DNA of 64,000 bases from Phoronis australis (taxonomy: Eukaryota; Phoronida; Phoronidae): the NCBI GenBank assembly GCA_002633005.1, contig NMRA01000506.1, forward strand, positions 222,276 to 286,275, written 5' to 3'. Below, piece after piece: positions 1-12,899 of the stretch; positions within the stretch are counted from its first letter, which is position 1; each line of letters opens with the position of its first letter. Made by a program: the position numbers and the translations under genes. A model generated the notes under the pieces. That model was given only the letters and a program-made list of their open reading frames with translations, was not told where the DNA came from and did no database searches.

Positions 1-2880
1 ATGAACAAGTCTGTGATGTGCAACAAATATAATTAGTGTTGTTTTATGGGAACATGTGCAAAAAGTGTTACGAGGTCAATCCCTTTGCCAGTGCACGTTA
101 TGTAACCAGGGATGCAGCACTATTTGGGCTGCAATAACACTACAGTAAAAATTTGGGACAAAAATAATTGCTAAAATTGCCATACTTCTATTTTCAGAGG
201 TTTGCCACATCATTTCAAATACTCAGTTTTACTAAATGTTGTCTGGTAATTACCTACGCCTTACAAACCATGCTAGAAGTGAAGTAAAATTTCCTTAAAA
301 GTTTTTTTTTTGAGAAACTTCACAAAATAAAAGTTCCCTTCTCCACTAAATTGTGTCCCAATCTGAAAGATTTTTACACTCACTACTGGTAATGTAATAA
401 TAATCCAGTTCGATTGGAAGGCACTAGTAACTGCTTTTTTGTGCATCAACTTGATTGTTTTGAAACAAAATTTCATCAATGTCATAGGTGTGTAAGGACT
501 ACACTTACCACAGTACTTTAGTTTCCACGTTATGATTAGGGTTAGACAAATTTAACTACCTGTGCCACTGAGGCGTAGCTCGACTTGTTTAGCAGGTATA
601 AATTGACACCATGATTGGTTGCAAATTACTTTTGCGTATGTGTACAGCGTGTGCATGCGTGATGTGACATTTCTCTAAAATTACTTACGGTAATTCACCG
701 TTTTAGGCTACAATATGGCCGACAAGTGGAATTTTAAATAGCGCAGCAAAACCAAAGACATTGGGGAAAGCCTGCCTCATCACCAGCATGATTTGTACAA
801 CATACCTGCCAGTCTTTATGAACATTTGATTATTTTTAGCAGGATAGGTAAGATTTTTAAAATGGATTATTCAGGTAAAGTACATCTTTGCAAAATAACA
901 GAAGAATTACGATAGTAGAGAATTTGCTATGTCAAGCATTTCGCACTTGGATTTTGTCAAATGACATTTTCTAAAATACGCATAACCATTTTCCAATGTA
1001 GCAGGGAGATAATGGAATACTAGTGTTGCAACGATCTGACAACTTGTCGCTGACATTGTCGTTAAAGAAAAACATCGAATCAAAATCGATTCTAAGACAG
1101 TGAAATCAATTTTGAATCTTGCCAAAGTGTTAAAAAGTTCACGAAGATGAAGTGAAGTCTCCTCGGCAACATCCAAATAATTGTATGATATTGCTAAAAT
1201 TTTTTAAACTGGAAGAAGTCTCCTCCGAGCGCCATACAAATCTTTGTCTTGTAGCATAAGGTAGAGTCATCCGATGTTCGATATTGAGAGAAACAGAAAT
1301 CCAGATTTTGATCCAGTCTTATTCTCAGACTCTCCAGTCGTGTAAAAAGCAACATTTGGTGATATCGTAGCTTTGGAAAGGGTAGAAAGTAAAACATCCT
1401 TAACAAAGATGTATTGAGAACAAAATTTTACTTCACTTTGAACATTCTTATATACCTGTCATCAAACAACACATGACAACGTGTTAAGGTAATCAGTTTG
1501 AGCAAAGTAACAAACATTTGAAAAATGAAAAAACACCATTTCCTCTATAACAGTAATTCCTCACATAATTAACATCCAAATAATTGCTCAAATTATCATA
1601 GTTCTATTTTTCAAAGTCTAACTACGTAGCTACAAGTAATCAAATTTTCTCAAAGTGTTGTTTTAAGGCAGCTGCACTGCCCAAACCATCCGACAGGAAG
1701 TAAAATAGGCACTTCCCGAACTACCACAGCGCCCTCTACAATTCTGCTGGATTTACCAATAGAACCCACAATGCTGCCCTGAAATAGGGCACTCGTCCCA
1801 CTACTGCAACTCTAATTACTATTTAGATCAAGATTGGTTTGCTATTCATCATTCCAATACCAAGTTTTACTGTTGTTACTACTGGGTAATAGGGTAAAAT
1901 CTCGCTAACTTAGCAAACATGGCGCACAAGTGAAGTTTTTGACTTTCCCATGAAGGCAAGAAGCAATAACTGTTAATGCTTTAACATGTTCAAGGCATGT
2001 TACCATAGCTACCACAAGGCAATATTTTGAAAAATTATGGACATTTACAAATGTTAAAAGCCTTTGAAAAAAGAAAAATGGTCATTTTGGTCATTATTTT
2101 TGTCCGAAATTGGTGAGATTTTACCGTAAATTGCAATTCTGAAATAAAAAGCTTGAGAAGCCGAGTGAGACGCTACAAATTGTTGTTAATTTGTTCGGCA
2201 AAACTCAGAAATCAATTGTGTAAGCTACCCTACATTTTGAAAGCAAGGTCAACCACAAAATGCATTTTTCTATGAGTACAGTAAAAATTTCAAAATTCAG
2301 GACAGTCTATCGAATTTTGGAACCTAAATTTAAACCGAAACTGATTGTTTTTGACTCTGAAAATTAGGACACAGTCGAATTTGTCATTCACCATATTTCT
2401 CAAAATTTCGGACACATCGATTTTAGCACGCCATTTTCCATAATTCTTACATTTCGGACAGTACGCTTTTCTGCATGATCGTGGGCTGAATGCGATTATT
2501 TACACATCTAAACTACCGCCAGCCAAGAGTAATGTATTGAATAATGTCAAGATTTATAGTTATAGACAATATGGATGTTTGTTTGTGTATATCTTGCACA
2601 TTTTCTTGGAGTAATCATGGACTCAAAAAATTTGCCATATTTGATCGCATGTATGTTCTCTGACTTTCGCATAATCGCCACAGTGTCACACTTTGTATTT
2701 GGATTAACAGCTAATTAACAAGCACCAGTGATGGGACAGCTGTAGTACCAAGTCAGATCCCGCATTCACCGCCCCAATTTTTTTCTGTGAACCTGCAGCC
2801 CACTTATCTTCCTACCAGTACCCCGATCTTCGCTATACCATGCTTATGAACGGTGAGCGAACCGATGGAACGACGTTGTT
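1..2880. other. Gene-free left flank, MITE-rich
   Basis: I see no convincing coding exon here; open frames are short and lack family motifs. The stretch is AT-rich and scattered with pieces of the inverted-repeat family whose ends read GGTAAAATCTCG and whose interior carries ATTTCGGACA. Examples are a TIR-like start near 145-170, a complete copy at 1892-2126, and a cluster of 'TTTCGGACA' words at 2285-2470. Confidence 0.5.
1892..2126. mobile_element. MITE, GGTAAA-TC-TCGG family
   Basis: About 235 bp bounded by imperfect inverted ends: GGTAAAATCTCGCTAACTTA on the left, and on the right the reverse complement of a sequence close to it (CGAAATTGGTGAGATTTTACC). The interior has no coding potential. 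The same end sequence recurs in this window at about 7053-7150, 11888-12127, 44986-45198 and 61996-62289, so this is a dispersed non-autonomous DNA transposon family. Confidence 0.65.
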
Positions 2881-2897
2881 CAGTGTCAAATTAAAAC

Positions 2898-3092
2898 AGT
2901 TTGTTTGAAAAGCAAAAATTTATGTCCACGGTCGTAGAGAACTGTTTCCTGGTCACGGGCATCACTCCCATTGAAAGTGGGGACATTCACAATGATAGGT
3001 TGCTGAACTTTCTAGAAAGCGATTCAGACTCCAAACCTGCCTTAATTGAAGGTTTTAACGAAGACGAGGATAACCCATTTTTGGGTTGCTAA
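2898..3092 (+). CDS. Possible terminal coding exon, unknown product
   Basis: An open frame of about 63 residues ends at a TAA (3090-3092). The preceding bases end in AAAACAG, a usable splice acceptor. The peptide is acidic in its second half (FLESDSDSKPALIEGF, NEDEDNPFLGC) and looks more like a real C-terminus than a random frame. AATAAA follows about 240 bp later, near 3331. I do not recognise the family and saw no matching upstream exon, so this could be a chance frame. Confidence 0.25.
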   Translation, partial: SLFEKQKFMSTVVENCFLVTGITPIESGDIHNDRLLNFLESDSDSKPALIEGFNEDEDNPFLGC

Positions 3093-6000
3093 GGATGTTA
3101 TGAACACTTAAAAAGAAAGTTTGAAAACCTGATAATGTACAATGTATATAAATATATGTCACACCAGTTATGTACGTCTCAGTAACTGGTATACACGTAT
3201 ATATAAGTATGAGGCATGAATATTACGCTTATGTTTCTGCTCAAGAATTTAATTAAAATTGAGTTTATTTTGTACAACTTTGTTTTTTATGACACATCAG
3301 TACAACTTACGGCTCGTTTCAGGCATAAAAAATAAATTGAATTTATCCCGAGCGTACGGCACTGCTGTTGGGCCAGAGTGAACAAAGGACAGAAAAAATG
3401 TCAAGTAACAGCAGGGTTGAGATTATCGGGACGAACTGCGAATAATAAGCGTCAAAAAAGCTAACGCACTTGTAGCCGGCTATTTGAACAGTCACTTGCA
3501 CAGGTGGTGTTTGACAGATAACAGTACGTAGGGCCTACCTCGGTAAAATTGTGATCTGGCCTACTCTGCCATGTTTCAGAATAAAAATTACAAACTTTTA
3601 TTGATTGAATATACGCCAGTCGCATAAAGCAACAGTTTTATACTTGTCAAATAAATACGTCATTGAGCTAAGACCACAGGGACCTTATTTACATGTATCT
3701 TGTTGGCGGGAATGCTGTGATCGCTAGTCTGTTTGAGTGACAGATGACTCATTAGTATATCATAGGGGCTGCCTCAGAAACCAACCAGGGTTACATATAC
3801 CGCAGTCCTGTTGTCTGTGTTTGGTTTGTGATCAGTTTAATGTGAAGATGTTGAGCACCAATGGATATTGCAAATCAGTCAAGGCGTGTTACATGACAAA
3901 CAAATAGATGTCCTATCCCAAAGTTTGATAAGTCGATTGTGTTCGAAGTCAGTGACATCGCTGTTTATGTTTATGTTTTTGAGGACATTGTGTGAATTTC
4001 TTGTCAGCATAAACAATCACAAATCTGCTCAGATGTTCAAACTGTCTAACGTTGTCGGCACCTGTCCGCAAAAATTCTAAGGTTTAGGACACAGCCAATT
4101 TTCCCGTCTTTCTCAATTTCTCGAATTTCGGACGGCCAATATTGCCTATTTCTAAAATTTAGTACAGGTTCAAAATATTCATTTCACTGTCCTAAATTTG
4201 GGATTTTTTAACGTAAACAAATTAAAAGTATTATCAGAAAGTATGATTCTTTAAGTCACATGTGCCGTCACCAATTAAGTTTCATATAAAGGGTTTTAGT
4301 CTAATGTGAGTGAAGAAAATAAAGTATTAGCGAAATGCTAGAAAGATGGATTTACTTCACTTTTAATTGAGCTTATTGTTTAGTCTGCAGTATTTTTCTT
4401 AGCTTATTTTCAGTTGATCGTGAGGTATTAAATACCCTAAGCTTTTATATCCCAAAAGCCCTTTTCCGTACTCATTCTCCCTAAATCGTTGATCTGCAAT
4501 GTACGTGTCTCACGCTCATCGAAAAAACATCTTTCAGCATTCGTTGAACGAATGACCATGGGCCAAGTGGTGAATAACTGCAGCGTTTACATTTTCTGAC
4601 AACTTGATTGACTGGCATTAATACCTTGACTGACATGCCGGAACAATCCATTAGGGTGTTTTCATTCAACTTTGAAGACACTTAGTGTATAAAATGCATC
4701 CTAGACAGCAACATCCTTTGTTTGGCAGCTGCTACCACCAGCATGCTGATACTAGGGTCACCAACAACATGTAAACAGCACTCAGGTTCCCAATTGACCT
4801 ATCGCAAGCTCCGCCCCCTCGTGAAATGTCAACAATCAAGTTTTACTGGCAACCTATTGTTTGTCTGGTAAAATGGTGGCTTGGAAATGGAAGGTGTGTC
4901 AAGAAATGCTGCCTTTTGACTGGTAAGTTAAGCTGTCACTCAAAATCCTGATGATAGGTCAATTGACGTAATACACCACGCTAACGCAGTCATAACACTA
5001 TTACTGAAAAATCACACCAATTTAGGACATAATATGATCGACAAGTGAAATTTCATTACTTGGTGAAAAAAAATTTCTGTAAGCATGTTGCTTTGTCGTA
5101 ACTTTTTTATTTTTTGTTCGTTTCTTCGTTTGTACATTACAGATCACAATTCTTATCAGATCAATGTGAAATTTACAAGCAACTTTTGTCTTGTAAATGG
5201 TTCAAAGACAATTGTTTTTGGTTAAAATCGAACGCAAGATGGCGCTGTGACTGCCATTTTTCGAATTGTTTTCTGAGCCCTAGCTCCGCAATCCTTTCAG
5301 CAAAACTTTAAATTTGGTGTGTAAATATATCTCCTTAAGACTATGTAATTCGCTGGTGTAATAAACCTCGGGGTCATGGTTGTTAATGTTCTTGGTTTCA
5401 TCGTCAACCTGGCCTATAAATTTTAATTAAATTTTCATTAAGCACCACTCCTCAGCGAGCTTTCATTTTTGGTCCACAAAATATATGTAGCATCAAAGTA
5501 AATGATTTTTCATGTTTAAGGTTTATACCACAGTTACCATCAAAGTTTTGAAAATCTGTGAGCATTCGCAATAATGTTTGGAGGTCTCTAAGAATGAAAC
5601 AAGGATATTTTTGGCAATTATTTTTGCCCAAAATTGGCGAGATTTTACTGCAACAATTGCTCTGAATATTAAAACCCAGGATGAGCCCCTGCAAACAACC
5701 CTCGGTTTTAGGTTTATTTTCTGTGCCTTCTAAACACGTAAAACAGGAAAATGAAACTATTTTTCAATTTTGGTTGCCTGAAACAGTGTTCCCCCAGGCT
5801 GTGTTAAAGCGTCATTTGCTGCTATTAAGCTACAAGAGTTCCATACAGAATCCACGGGTAAGTCAACGCAGATAAAATTTTGATAAATTGCTAGTAATAA
5901 AATCACAAAAATGAAATTCATCCATTTCATTTCTATCTTAATTAGGCCAAAAAGGCAAACATAATTGATTCAGGTCTGTAGCGTTTATGCTCAATCACTA

Positions 6001-6304
6001 AAGTAAAAGTAAGAATAATACAGTACCCATATGCACCCATTTCAACCGCATTATTGTTTTTAATTAAAGTTGCACAAAAGCACGTAAGGGTAAACACCAC
6101 CATTTGCCAAGTGATGCATAAATAAATGTAAATGAGGCCTTGGGCAGCATTCGAAAAGTCTGCAGAGCATGGTTTACCTGCTCAAATGGCAACGCACCAT
6201 ATAAAAAAGAACGCCATCATAGCGGCACAAAGTACCACAATAATTGCTGTGACTTCTACCACTCGCAGGTTGAATTCGTTTATGTGTTTATGCATGATCA
6301 ATAA

Positions 6305-6530
6305 CTGATATTTGAAATAGCAGTGCTATATTGAAATTCAGTATCCCACCAGATGGCGAACAGATCTTTGGTGGACAGGCATTCAGCGCCACCTACAGAT
6401 CCCATGTAATGTGCACAGGAGGTTTTAACCTGCTGTTGTAACCAGTGTTTTAATACCTTTCCTATCATAATGCCAGCAAATTTCCATTGCAGTGCAGTGA
6501 GGTGTACTAATAGCTTATGTAGAGGCAGAC
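6305..6530 (+). repeat. Dispersed repeat, copy 1 of 2
   Basis: This segment matches 35740-35920 in the same orientation. Shared stretches include ATTGAAATTCA, CCAGATGGCGA, TCTTTGGTGGACAGGC, ACCTACAGATCCCATGTAAT and, further on, CACCTTTCCT/ACCTTTCCT followed by GCCA/GCAAATTTCCA. Divergence is moderate, as expected for an old interspersed repeat. No coding sequence is preserved across both copies. Confidence 0.7.
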
Positions 6531-7052
6531 CTCTTGCAATATCCATGGATGAAGGATATATTCCATATATTTCCTTCCATGAAGGCTATAATCCGCAGCT
6601 GCAAAGCAGGAGAATTATGACCCCAGCTTATGTCAAAAAGTTCAAATAGATTACTGAAGTTAGTGGCATAGAACTTGAAAGATAGACTAAACTGCATGAT
6701 CCAAGTGGTTAAACCGTTCACCAGGTATTTTTACAGTTTGTTCCTGAAGATCTTGAATTTCTGTTGATGTCAAAGCATTTTTCCTATAGTTTCATATATC
6801 AAAAAACCATTGTGTCAACTCATCACTTCCATTTCCTGCCACACAGCATACATGGTATGGCAAGACAAAGGCATACCATATTTCCCTTATATGGAATGCC
6901 ATTTTGTAACGCGCTGCCAACCCTTGCACCACCAGAAACTGCCGGATTGGTCGAGTGAAAAAAATTACATCATTTTTGCTTGGCTTAGGTGTTTTTTTCT
7001 CTTTGAAGAACTGAACAACTAAAAACATACCGCAACACCCTCTCGAATTTCA

Positions 7053-7150
7053 AAAAAGTCGCACGATTTTCGGACACTAAAAATTAATTTTATAATTATT
7101 TATTCTTGTCCCAAAATGGCGGGCTGTCCGAAAATCGCGAGACTTTACCG
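7053..7150. mobile_element. Short MITE, AAAGTCGC-GATTTTCGGAC ends
   Basis: The left end reads AAAGTCGCACGATTTTCGGAC; the right end, read on the opposite strand, is CGGTAAAGTCTCGCGATTTT. The right half also carries the words GGCGGGCTGTCCG and TTCTTGTCCCAAAATGGC, which reappear inverted in the element at 61996-62289. This shows that both belong to one family. Confidence 0.65.
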
Positions 7151-7889
7151 TATGCTTTTTCAGCTTTTAACCGAGAGTGTTTTCCACAGACCAACGTATC
7201 ACAAGATGAGTCTTCTTTTTCTAGTTATTCTGTAATAGAGTAATGATTCCTGGACAGTTTCCATGAGCCTTAAGAACCTGAAATGGCTCCCAACATTTTT
7301 AGATGGTAGGTCCACTGGATCCTAGAATTTGGAATTGAGAGCAATCGCTGCAAAAACAGCAATGTGCTTTTCCTGGTTTTGTAACATCAAGCAATGGTCT
7401 AAAATCATGAGAAAGTGCCAATCTTGGAATTTCATGGACGCTGGTCATGGACACTGATATTTCAGATGCATGTCCTCGGAAATAATCAATATTTCTTAGA
7501 TTAAGACTTCAGTCAAGACACTGCAAATTTCCGGTCTTCAAAATGACATTGAAGGGGTGCAAACAATCCATGGGACAATAGCATGGGGCGAAAATGGCCA
7601 AGCAAAGGCCTGCCTTTTTTTCTGCATTCATTTTCAATGAGCGAACACAATAAATACAAAGTGTGTTCAAAAGGATGTGTTAACAACTTAAAAGATATTG
7701 TATTTACCCAATGGAACTAAGACACAGGTCTTGTGCTGGGCCGTTCACATCACATTCTCTTGTTTCTTGGCCACTAAGTCCATGTCATGAGAACAGTAAT
7801 TAACACAAATATTGTATCCTCAAGATAATCATGGATCGGAATTTTTTATTATAAGTAACATACAAAATGGTAGTGGTACCCTTTAAGGT

Positions 7890-8395
7890 TATGTAGGACC
7901 TTGTCGACAAGTATGTACACTTAGCCAAATACCTACAAAACCATAGAATTTAACTCAGCAAAGTGTATATTTTCTGAAAGTAGAAATTCCGTAGAATTTG
8001 TTTTTTACTTAATAACACGCTGTCACTAATTAGGTCACGTGACCCTACTTTTTTGGGAGAATTTAGCAAAAAGAAAGGTAAATCCGTAGCAAAACAGCAG
8101 GATCAAAAGCATGACAAAATTTCGTATAATAAAGAGGTTCAAGAAAAAATCGTGAAAACATTGTTGCAGTTTTATAAATTATCATTTCGTTTTCATCTTA
8201 GGCAACTTCCATTTTTTCATAAAACCATATCAGTTCTATTTTTAAATAGCTTCTCGTGCAAAAGTGGATATTTTAAAAGCAATTCCTAACAACGTTTTGA
8301 AGTACAGTGTATAAAACATAGCATCTGAAAGTTTGGTGTGAATCTGATAAGCCATATCTGAGACATGATGTTCCAAAATTGGCCTTACGCAAGTT
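7890..8395 (-). repeat. Dispersed repeat D (ATGTCCAAATTTGGCTA family)
   Basis: Reverse-oriented copy of a 450-600 bp repeat also present at 19314-19794, 31560-31800, 44534-45275, 48870-49343 and, folded back, 51655-52215. Conserved words are GTAGGACC at the end, TTAGCCAAAT, GGTCACGTGACCC, TTTAGCAAAAAGAAA, and the reverse complement of GAACATCATATCT. Opposite ends both carry GTAGGACC or its complement, which suggests short terminal inverted repeats and a non-autonomous DNA element. The short open frames inside are not conserved between copies. Confidence 0.65.
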
Positions 8396-9129
8396 TTTTT
8401 AGGAAGAGACAATTTCACCATTTTAAGTTGCGAAGTCACTGAAACAACATTTACATTACCTTTAAAAATTTATTCATCTGCATTTTTATAAATCAATTCT
8501 TTCAAATGTATAACTCATTGGAGCAGTTGGCATTCTTAGAAACTAACTGAGCGAGTAATATTATGTAACCTGGTAACATTGCATAACTTCATTGAAACTC
8601 ATCACTGTAGGCTATACACTACTTTGGGCAACCCATGGTTCATTTCATCAAACTAATTTTCATAAATATCAGACCAGGTTGCCCTTGACTACACGTTTAA
8701 ACTCTCAGGTTGTCACTTGACTTGTGAAAAATTGTTTCTCATTGGTTCATTGGTTCAGTCAGTACCGTGGCTAGTGAAATTTGAGAAGATTCCACCGGCC
8801 TTAAGCAGAAACACCTCCCAATTTTGTAATTGAATCAATTTTTCACGGCAAAACGAATTACATATCTGATTCATATGGATATATGTATGTAATAAAGTGC
8901 ATCATCAACATGGACTTGTTCAGCAAAATGCATAACATTTGACCGAGCATCTCGTCATTTAAAATAAGGTTCCCACAACTAGCCAGTATCGATATCAAAC
9001 TATTCCGTCTTCGCTTTCAGTCACAACACTTAGGCTATGCGCGGAAAAAATGGTCTTTCCATTAAAATGTAATTAATCAAGCTCTCTTTTACTGCTGGAT
9101 TTCATCACTTTCACACATAATCACAACCG

Positions 9130-10400
9130 TGTTCTCAGTTGCTGACAGTTTAGATACCCGAACGCAACTCGCTGAACAAGCAAAACAAGCAGTGAAGAGA
9201 ATACGAACCCTGGCCTCACAAACGCCGTCTTCGTACCAATGTTCTACATTCGCTGACCTTACCTGCTACAGTCTCGACAGTGGTGTGACGTCACGGCGTG
9301 ACCTCGTTAACTTGACCTTGCCAGTTCAAACAAGTGAGTACCGAGTTCTAGTTGGCAAGACGGGTCACGCTCGGTTGAGCCGTCGTTGGCAAGTTCGTAA
9401 GACATTTTCGCAGTCTGAAACAAATGGTTAGAGGATAAAATGACAGCAGCGCGACGGTGTTATTCGGTTCGCTTTGTTATAAAAACCATTTGAACACTCT
9501 GCGTGGGAGTGCCACTGATTTGGCCGACTAAATCGTCGGACTTCGCAAACCGTCGGGCTAAAATCTTTAGACCTAGTACAAGCACCGTGACCGCGTTTAA
9601 AAAGCAAATTGTAAGAGGTCCCCAGGTACAGAAAGCTAACCCGCCTGTACTGATGTACTTGTGCCCCGACAGAGACGAGTGCATGCTGACTTTTTCGATA
9701 CACCAGCGGCCTCTAAAGATGTATTAATTCCCTCAAAATTCCTTTTGATTTATTTACCAATACACTGACGGCTTCGAAAGTCCTATGTGAAGGTTCACGT
9801 CCCCGACATATAGGGCCGTCCCCAGCCTAGTTAATTAAATCGCCCTGTATGCCCCAGGCAACAGGGGCGATAGTGTACATCCCCACAAAACGTTACTCAT
9901 TTCAAAATACTGGAAATAAAATCAAATAAACATGCATATATGCACATGGAGTTATAAACAACTCGTACCAGTACTGAGAGACGATTCAGTCGAAATAATT
10001 TGAGCAAATCGATGAAAATCTATCGCGGTTTGCCATTTTAAGGAAGTTACCCGTGAAATCACGCATGTTGACGAATAAAAAGTCCAAGGGACATAAATCT
10101 TACAAATTTTACCCGATACCTTCTCATGCAGCTCAGTGCAAGTGTTACGTGCTAGCGTCACGCGCTCATCGGCTCAGTCTCGCGCTAGCCTTTGCCTAAC
10201 TCAGTTGACATACTTTGAGGTTATAGCGCGCGTGGCGAAAAAGTTAACGGCAACCAAAAAAGTGGAGTTGGAATTCTTCAAAGTCACCATAATTCTCACA
10301 ACTAAACTTCATCGAAGATATATGTATAGAAGTAGAAAGGACCAATGAAGAAAGTAAGCGCTTTTTTAAGTGACAATTTTAAGCCTATAGTGGAGTTGAC
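9130..10400. promoter_or_regulatory. CpG-rich patch with a CRE site
   Basis: This stretch has visibly more CG dinucleotides than its surroundings. A perfect palindromic CRE core, TGACGTCA, lies at 9286-9293, and a strong donor-like site (CAA|GTGAGTACC) follows near 9332. Long frames are open on both strands at 9428-9703, as is common in CG-rich DNA, and none resembles a known protein. It may be a promoter with a non-coding first exon, but no downstream gene could be attached to it. Confidence 0.3.
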
Positions 10401-11704
10401 GAGATGACCGGTGGCCGGATTTGGCCTACCGCCCGTTTTTAAAAATACATGGAAGAAATGCGTACAGAAAGCGATGAGAAGTATTGTAGCCTCTAACTGG
10501 CCAACCGAGGGGCTACGTGTTGCCTATCCCCAGCCGGGATGAATTCGGAAGTGTGTTCATTAATTATTTTTATGTTTAAAAATTTCGTTACTGGCAAATG
10601 ACGAATAGGTACTAAGATTTTGGGTCCATCCATGACCCGAGTTTTTGACCTGATCTGCCATTCAACGTATCTAGGCGGCACCGCGGTCCTACTACTGTTT
10701 TCGGATTTTTTAACTACTTGTTGAAGTGATTCATGTAACTCACCTGATATTTGAAATCAATGCATTACACATATATTATGCACTTGATATGAGTCAACTT
10801 AGTTATGACTTATGAGGGGATTTATGGGGGGAGGTCTGCCCTACCACCTGCGGGCATGACCGAAAAAAGAAAAAAAGTTTCCGTCAACGTGCCTCTTTTA
10901 GAGGCTATGCGGACATTTCCCTTGGAAAAATAGTAGTTTCCCTCTTACGGTATCGTAGATCCGCCACTCCTAGAGATCTCTCGATTTTTTTTATTGGACT
11001 AAGAAAGAACATCTGAAGTCAAGTGCAGCTTTGAGAAAGGCAATGCAATCTTTTGTCCACACAGTTACAGACGGTTCTTGTTGTTCTTAATATTTGCTAC
11101 AAGGCAATAAACCAACAGAATTAAAAAAAAAAACGGAGGACGATAACACTACTGAATGCCAGTTATCAAATTTTGTCTTATTCACGAAAATCAACCACGA
11201 ACCTTGCTGGCAGACATGATGGTGAAAATGCAAAATGTTTTACGATCCTTCTTCAACTTTGGTGAAGACAGTGGGTAAAAATCCTGAATTCTAGTTCTTA
11301 CGTGAGAGCAGAATATTTTCTGCATATTTTCTTCCCAGCTGGGAGTAGGCAAGGGAACCCACGATCACATTAACTGTTTTTGATTCGCGCACGAATAACT
11401 GGACTTGTTCAGAAAAATGGGATTATTAAAGTACTTAATATTGGTAACTTGGAATCAAAGATTATTCAATATGCTGACGACTCAGCTCATTTCCTTGGCG
11501 GTTCAGAGAAGTTTCTGGAAAAGGTTTAGATCTTTCAGATCACTATTCTAAATACTTCGGTTCAAAACTTAATTTAGATAAAACTGAGTGAATCTGAATC
11601 GGCGGCATCAACTCTAAGAAAAAAATTATATTGTCATAGTGGGATATAAAGTGGGCAACAGTCCATTTACTGTACTTGGAATAACATTTTCTGCAGATTT
11701 GCTT

Positions 11705-11828
11705 GATATTGTACAAATTAACATTGCAGTTAGATGATATTGTACAAATTAACATTGCAGTTAGATGATATTGTACAAATTAACATTACAGTTAGATGAT
11801 ATTGTACAAATTAACATTGCAGTTAGAT
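11705..11828. repeat. 31-bp tandem repeat, four copies
   Basis: Four head-to-tail copies of a 31-bp unit beginning GATATTGTACAAATTAACAT, with one G/A difference in the third copy. The first unit is in frame with the LINE remnant and reads DIVQINIAVR, so the array arose by local amplification of reverse-transcriptase sequence. Confidence 0.9.
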
Positions 11829-11887
11829 GCTCATTAATGTGTGGTCCAAGAGAAATTCTACAATCCTAGGCAATATTACAGTTATCA

Positions 11888-12127
11888 CCGTAAAGTGTCC
11901 TAAAATCGAATAAAAATAATCGCCAAAAGAGTCATTTTCCATTTTCAGTACCACATTGCATTGTTAACAATTCTCAAAGTTTCATCATGCGTTTGTTGGT
12001 GACAGATGTACGATATAAATTAGGCAAATAATCGAGTAAACATTTCTTCTTATTTATGTCTATTGAAAATATTTACATGAAATAAAATTTCAGTTTTTGT
12101 GTTCCAAATTTAGGAAACTTTACCGTG
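11888..12127. mobile_element. MITE inserted in the LINE remnant
   Basis: About 240 bp with inverted ends: CCGTAAAGTGTCCTAAA on the left, and AGGAAACTTTACCG (reverse complement CGGTAAAGTTTCCT) on the right. LINE codons read up to GNITVI on the left and resume with SILLPN on the right, so the MITE interrupts a once-continuous reverse transcriptase and is younger than the LINE. Confidence 0.75.
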
Positions 12128-12899
12128 AATCAATTTTACTTCCCAATATTAGTTCATCTTTTTATCACCCTTCCAATTTTTTTCGAGGAATAAACATTGC
12201 TTTTCTATAAATTCATTTGGTGGGGGAATGATAGAATAGCACGCAAAACTTTAATGGTGGGTGTGACTATAGAATGAAACATATGAATTCGTACACCAGT
12301 GCCATGAAATTATGAAACTGACACAGATCCTAACTGGGTAATCAACTGCAATGATCACGGTTCCTGTTCATAAACTCCCAGGTTTGGTGCATTAGCGTAT
12401 TAGTTTTCTAAAATCAAAAATGAGTGAACTGTGGAAGGGAGTTTTCATTGATTTTTAAGATTTCTTGACAGAAGTCTTCTCAGATTGCTATTCACCTCTG
12501 AATTAACCGCTGTTATACATTATCAAAATTGATATTAAGCCAATATGTATGAAACAACGGAAAGGTGTAACATATGTCATTTCGCTCTATGATCACAACA
12601 TTTCTAGGGGTTCATTTAGGGCCATTAAATCAGAACTTAAAGTTGTACCTAAGCCTGATAGTGGCATAATAATGCTATATTCTCCCTATGAAAATTGTGA
12701 CCTCAAATAAAAAGGAAGTCGCTGTACGGTACACTCCTTGGTAAGACTATGCTTTTAGATTAAAAAACAACATTAGGGCAAGCAGCAGAACTACCAATTG
12801 TGAGTTTAATCATATATACGAACAACTTTTTTCGGAATACAAGGCCATCGACTGAAATCTATAAGAAATCACTGCAGTTTAAAAAACATATATTTGTGG

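Larger units (their letters stand above)
3100..9120. other. Long stretch with repeats and no firm gene
   Basis: No exon with a recognisable domain was found. It holds MITE fragments (around 4080-4210, 4985-5660 and 7053-7150), one copy of a segment repeated at 35740-35920 (6305-6530), and a minus-oriented copy of the ATGTCCAAATTTGGCTA repeat (7890-8395). One splice-bounded frame at about 5801-5860 (acceptor TTCCCCCAG, donor CGG|GTAAGT, peptide AVLKRHLLLLSYKSSIQNPR) might be an exon, but nothing nearby supports it. Confidence 0.4.

Noticed and set aside
7890-8439. Frames inside repeat D at 8053-8289 and 8242-8439
   Set aside because: They lie in a dispersed repeat, and the frames are not preserved in the other copies.
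9428-9703. Long overlapping frames on both strands in the CG-rich patch
   Set aside because: Both strands are open because stop codons are rare in CG-rich DNA; neither peptide shows a domain, a sensible start or splice support.
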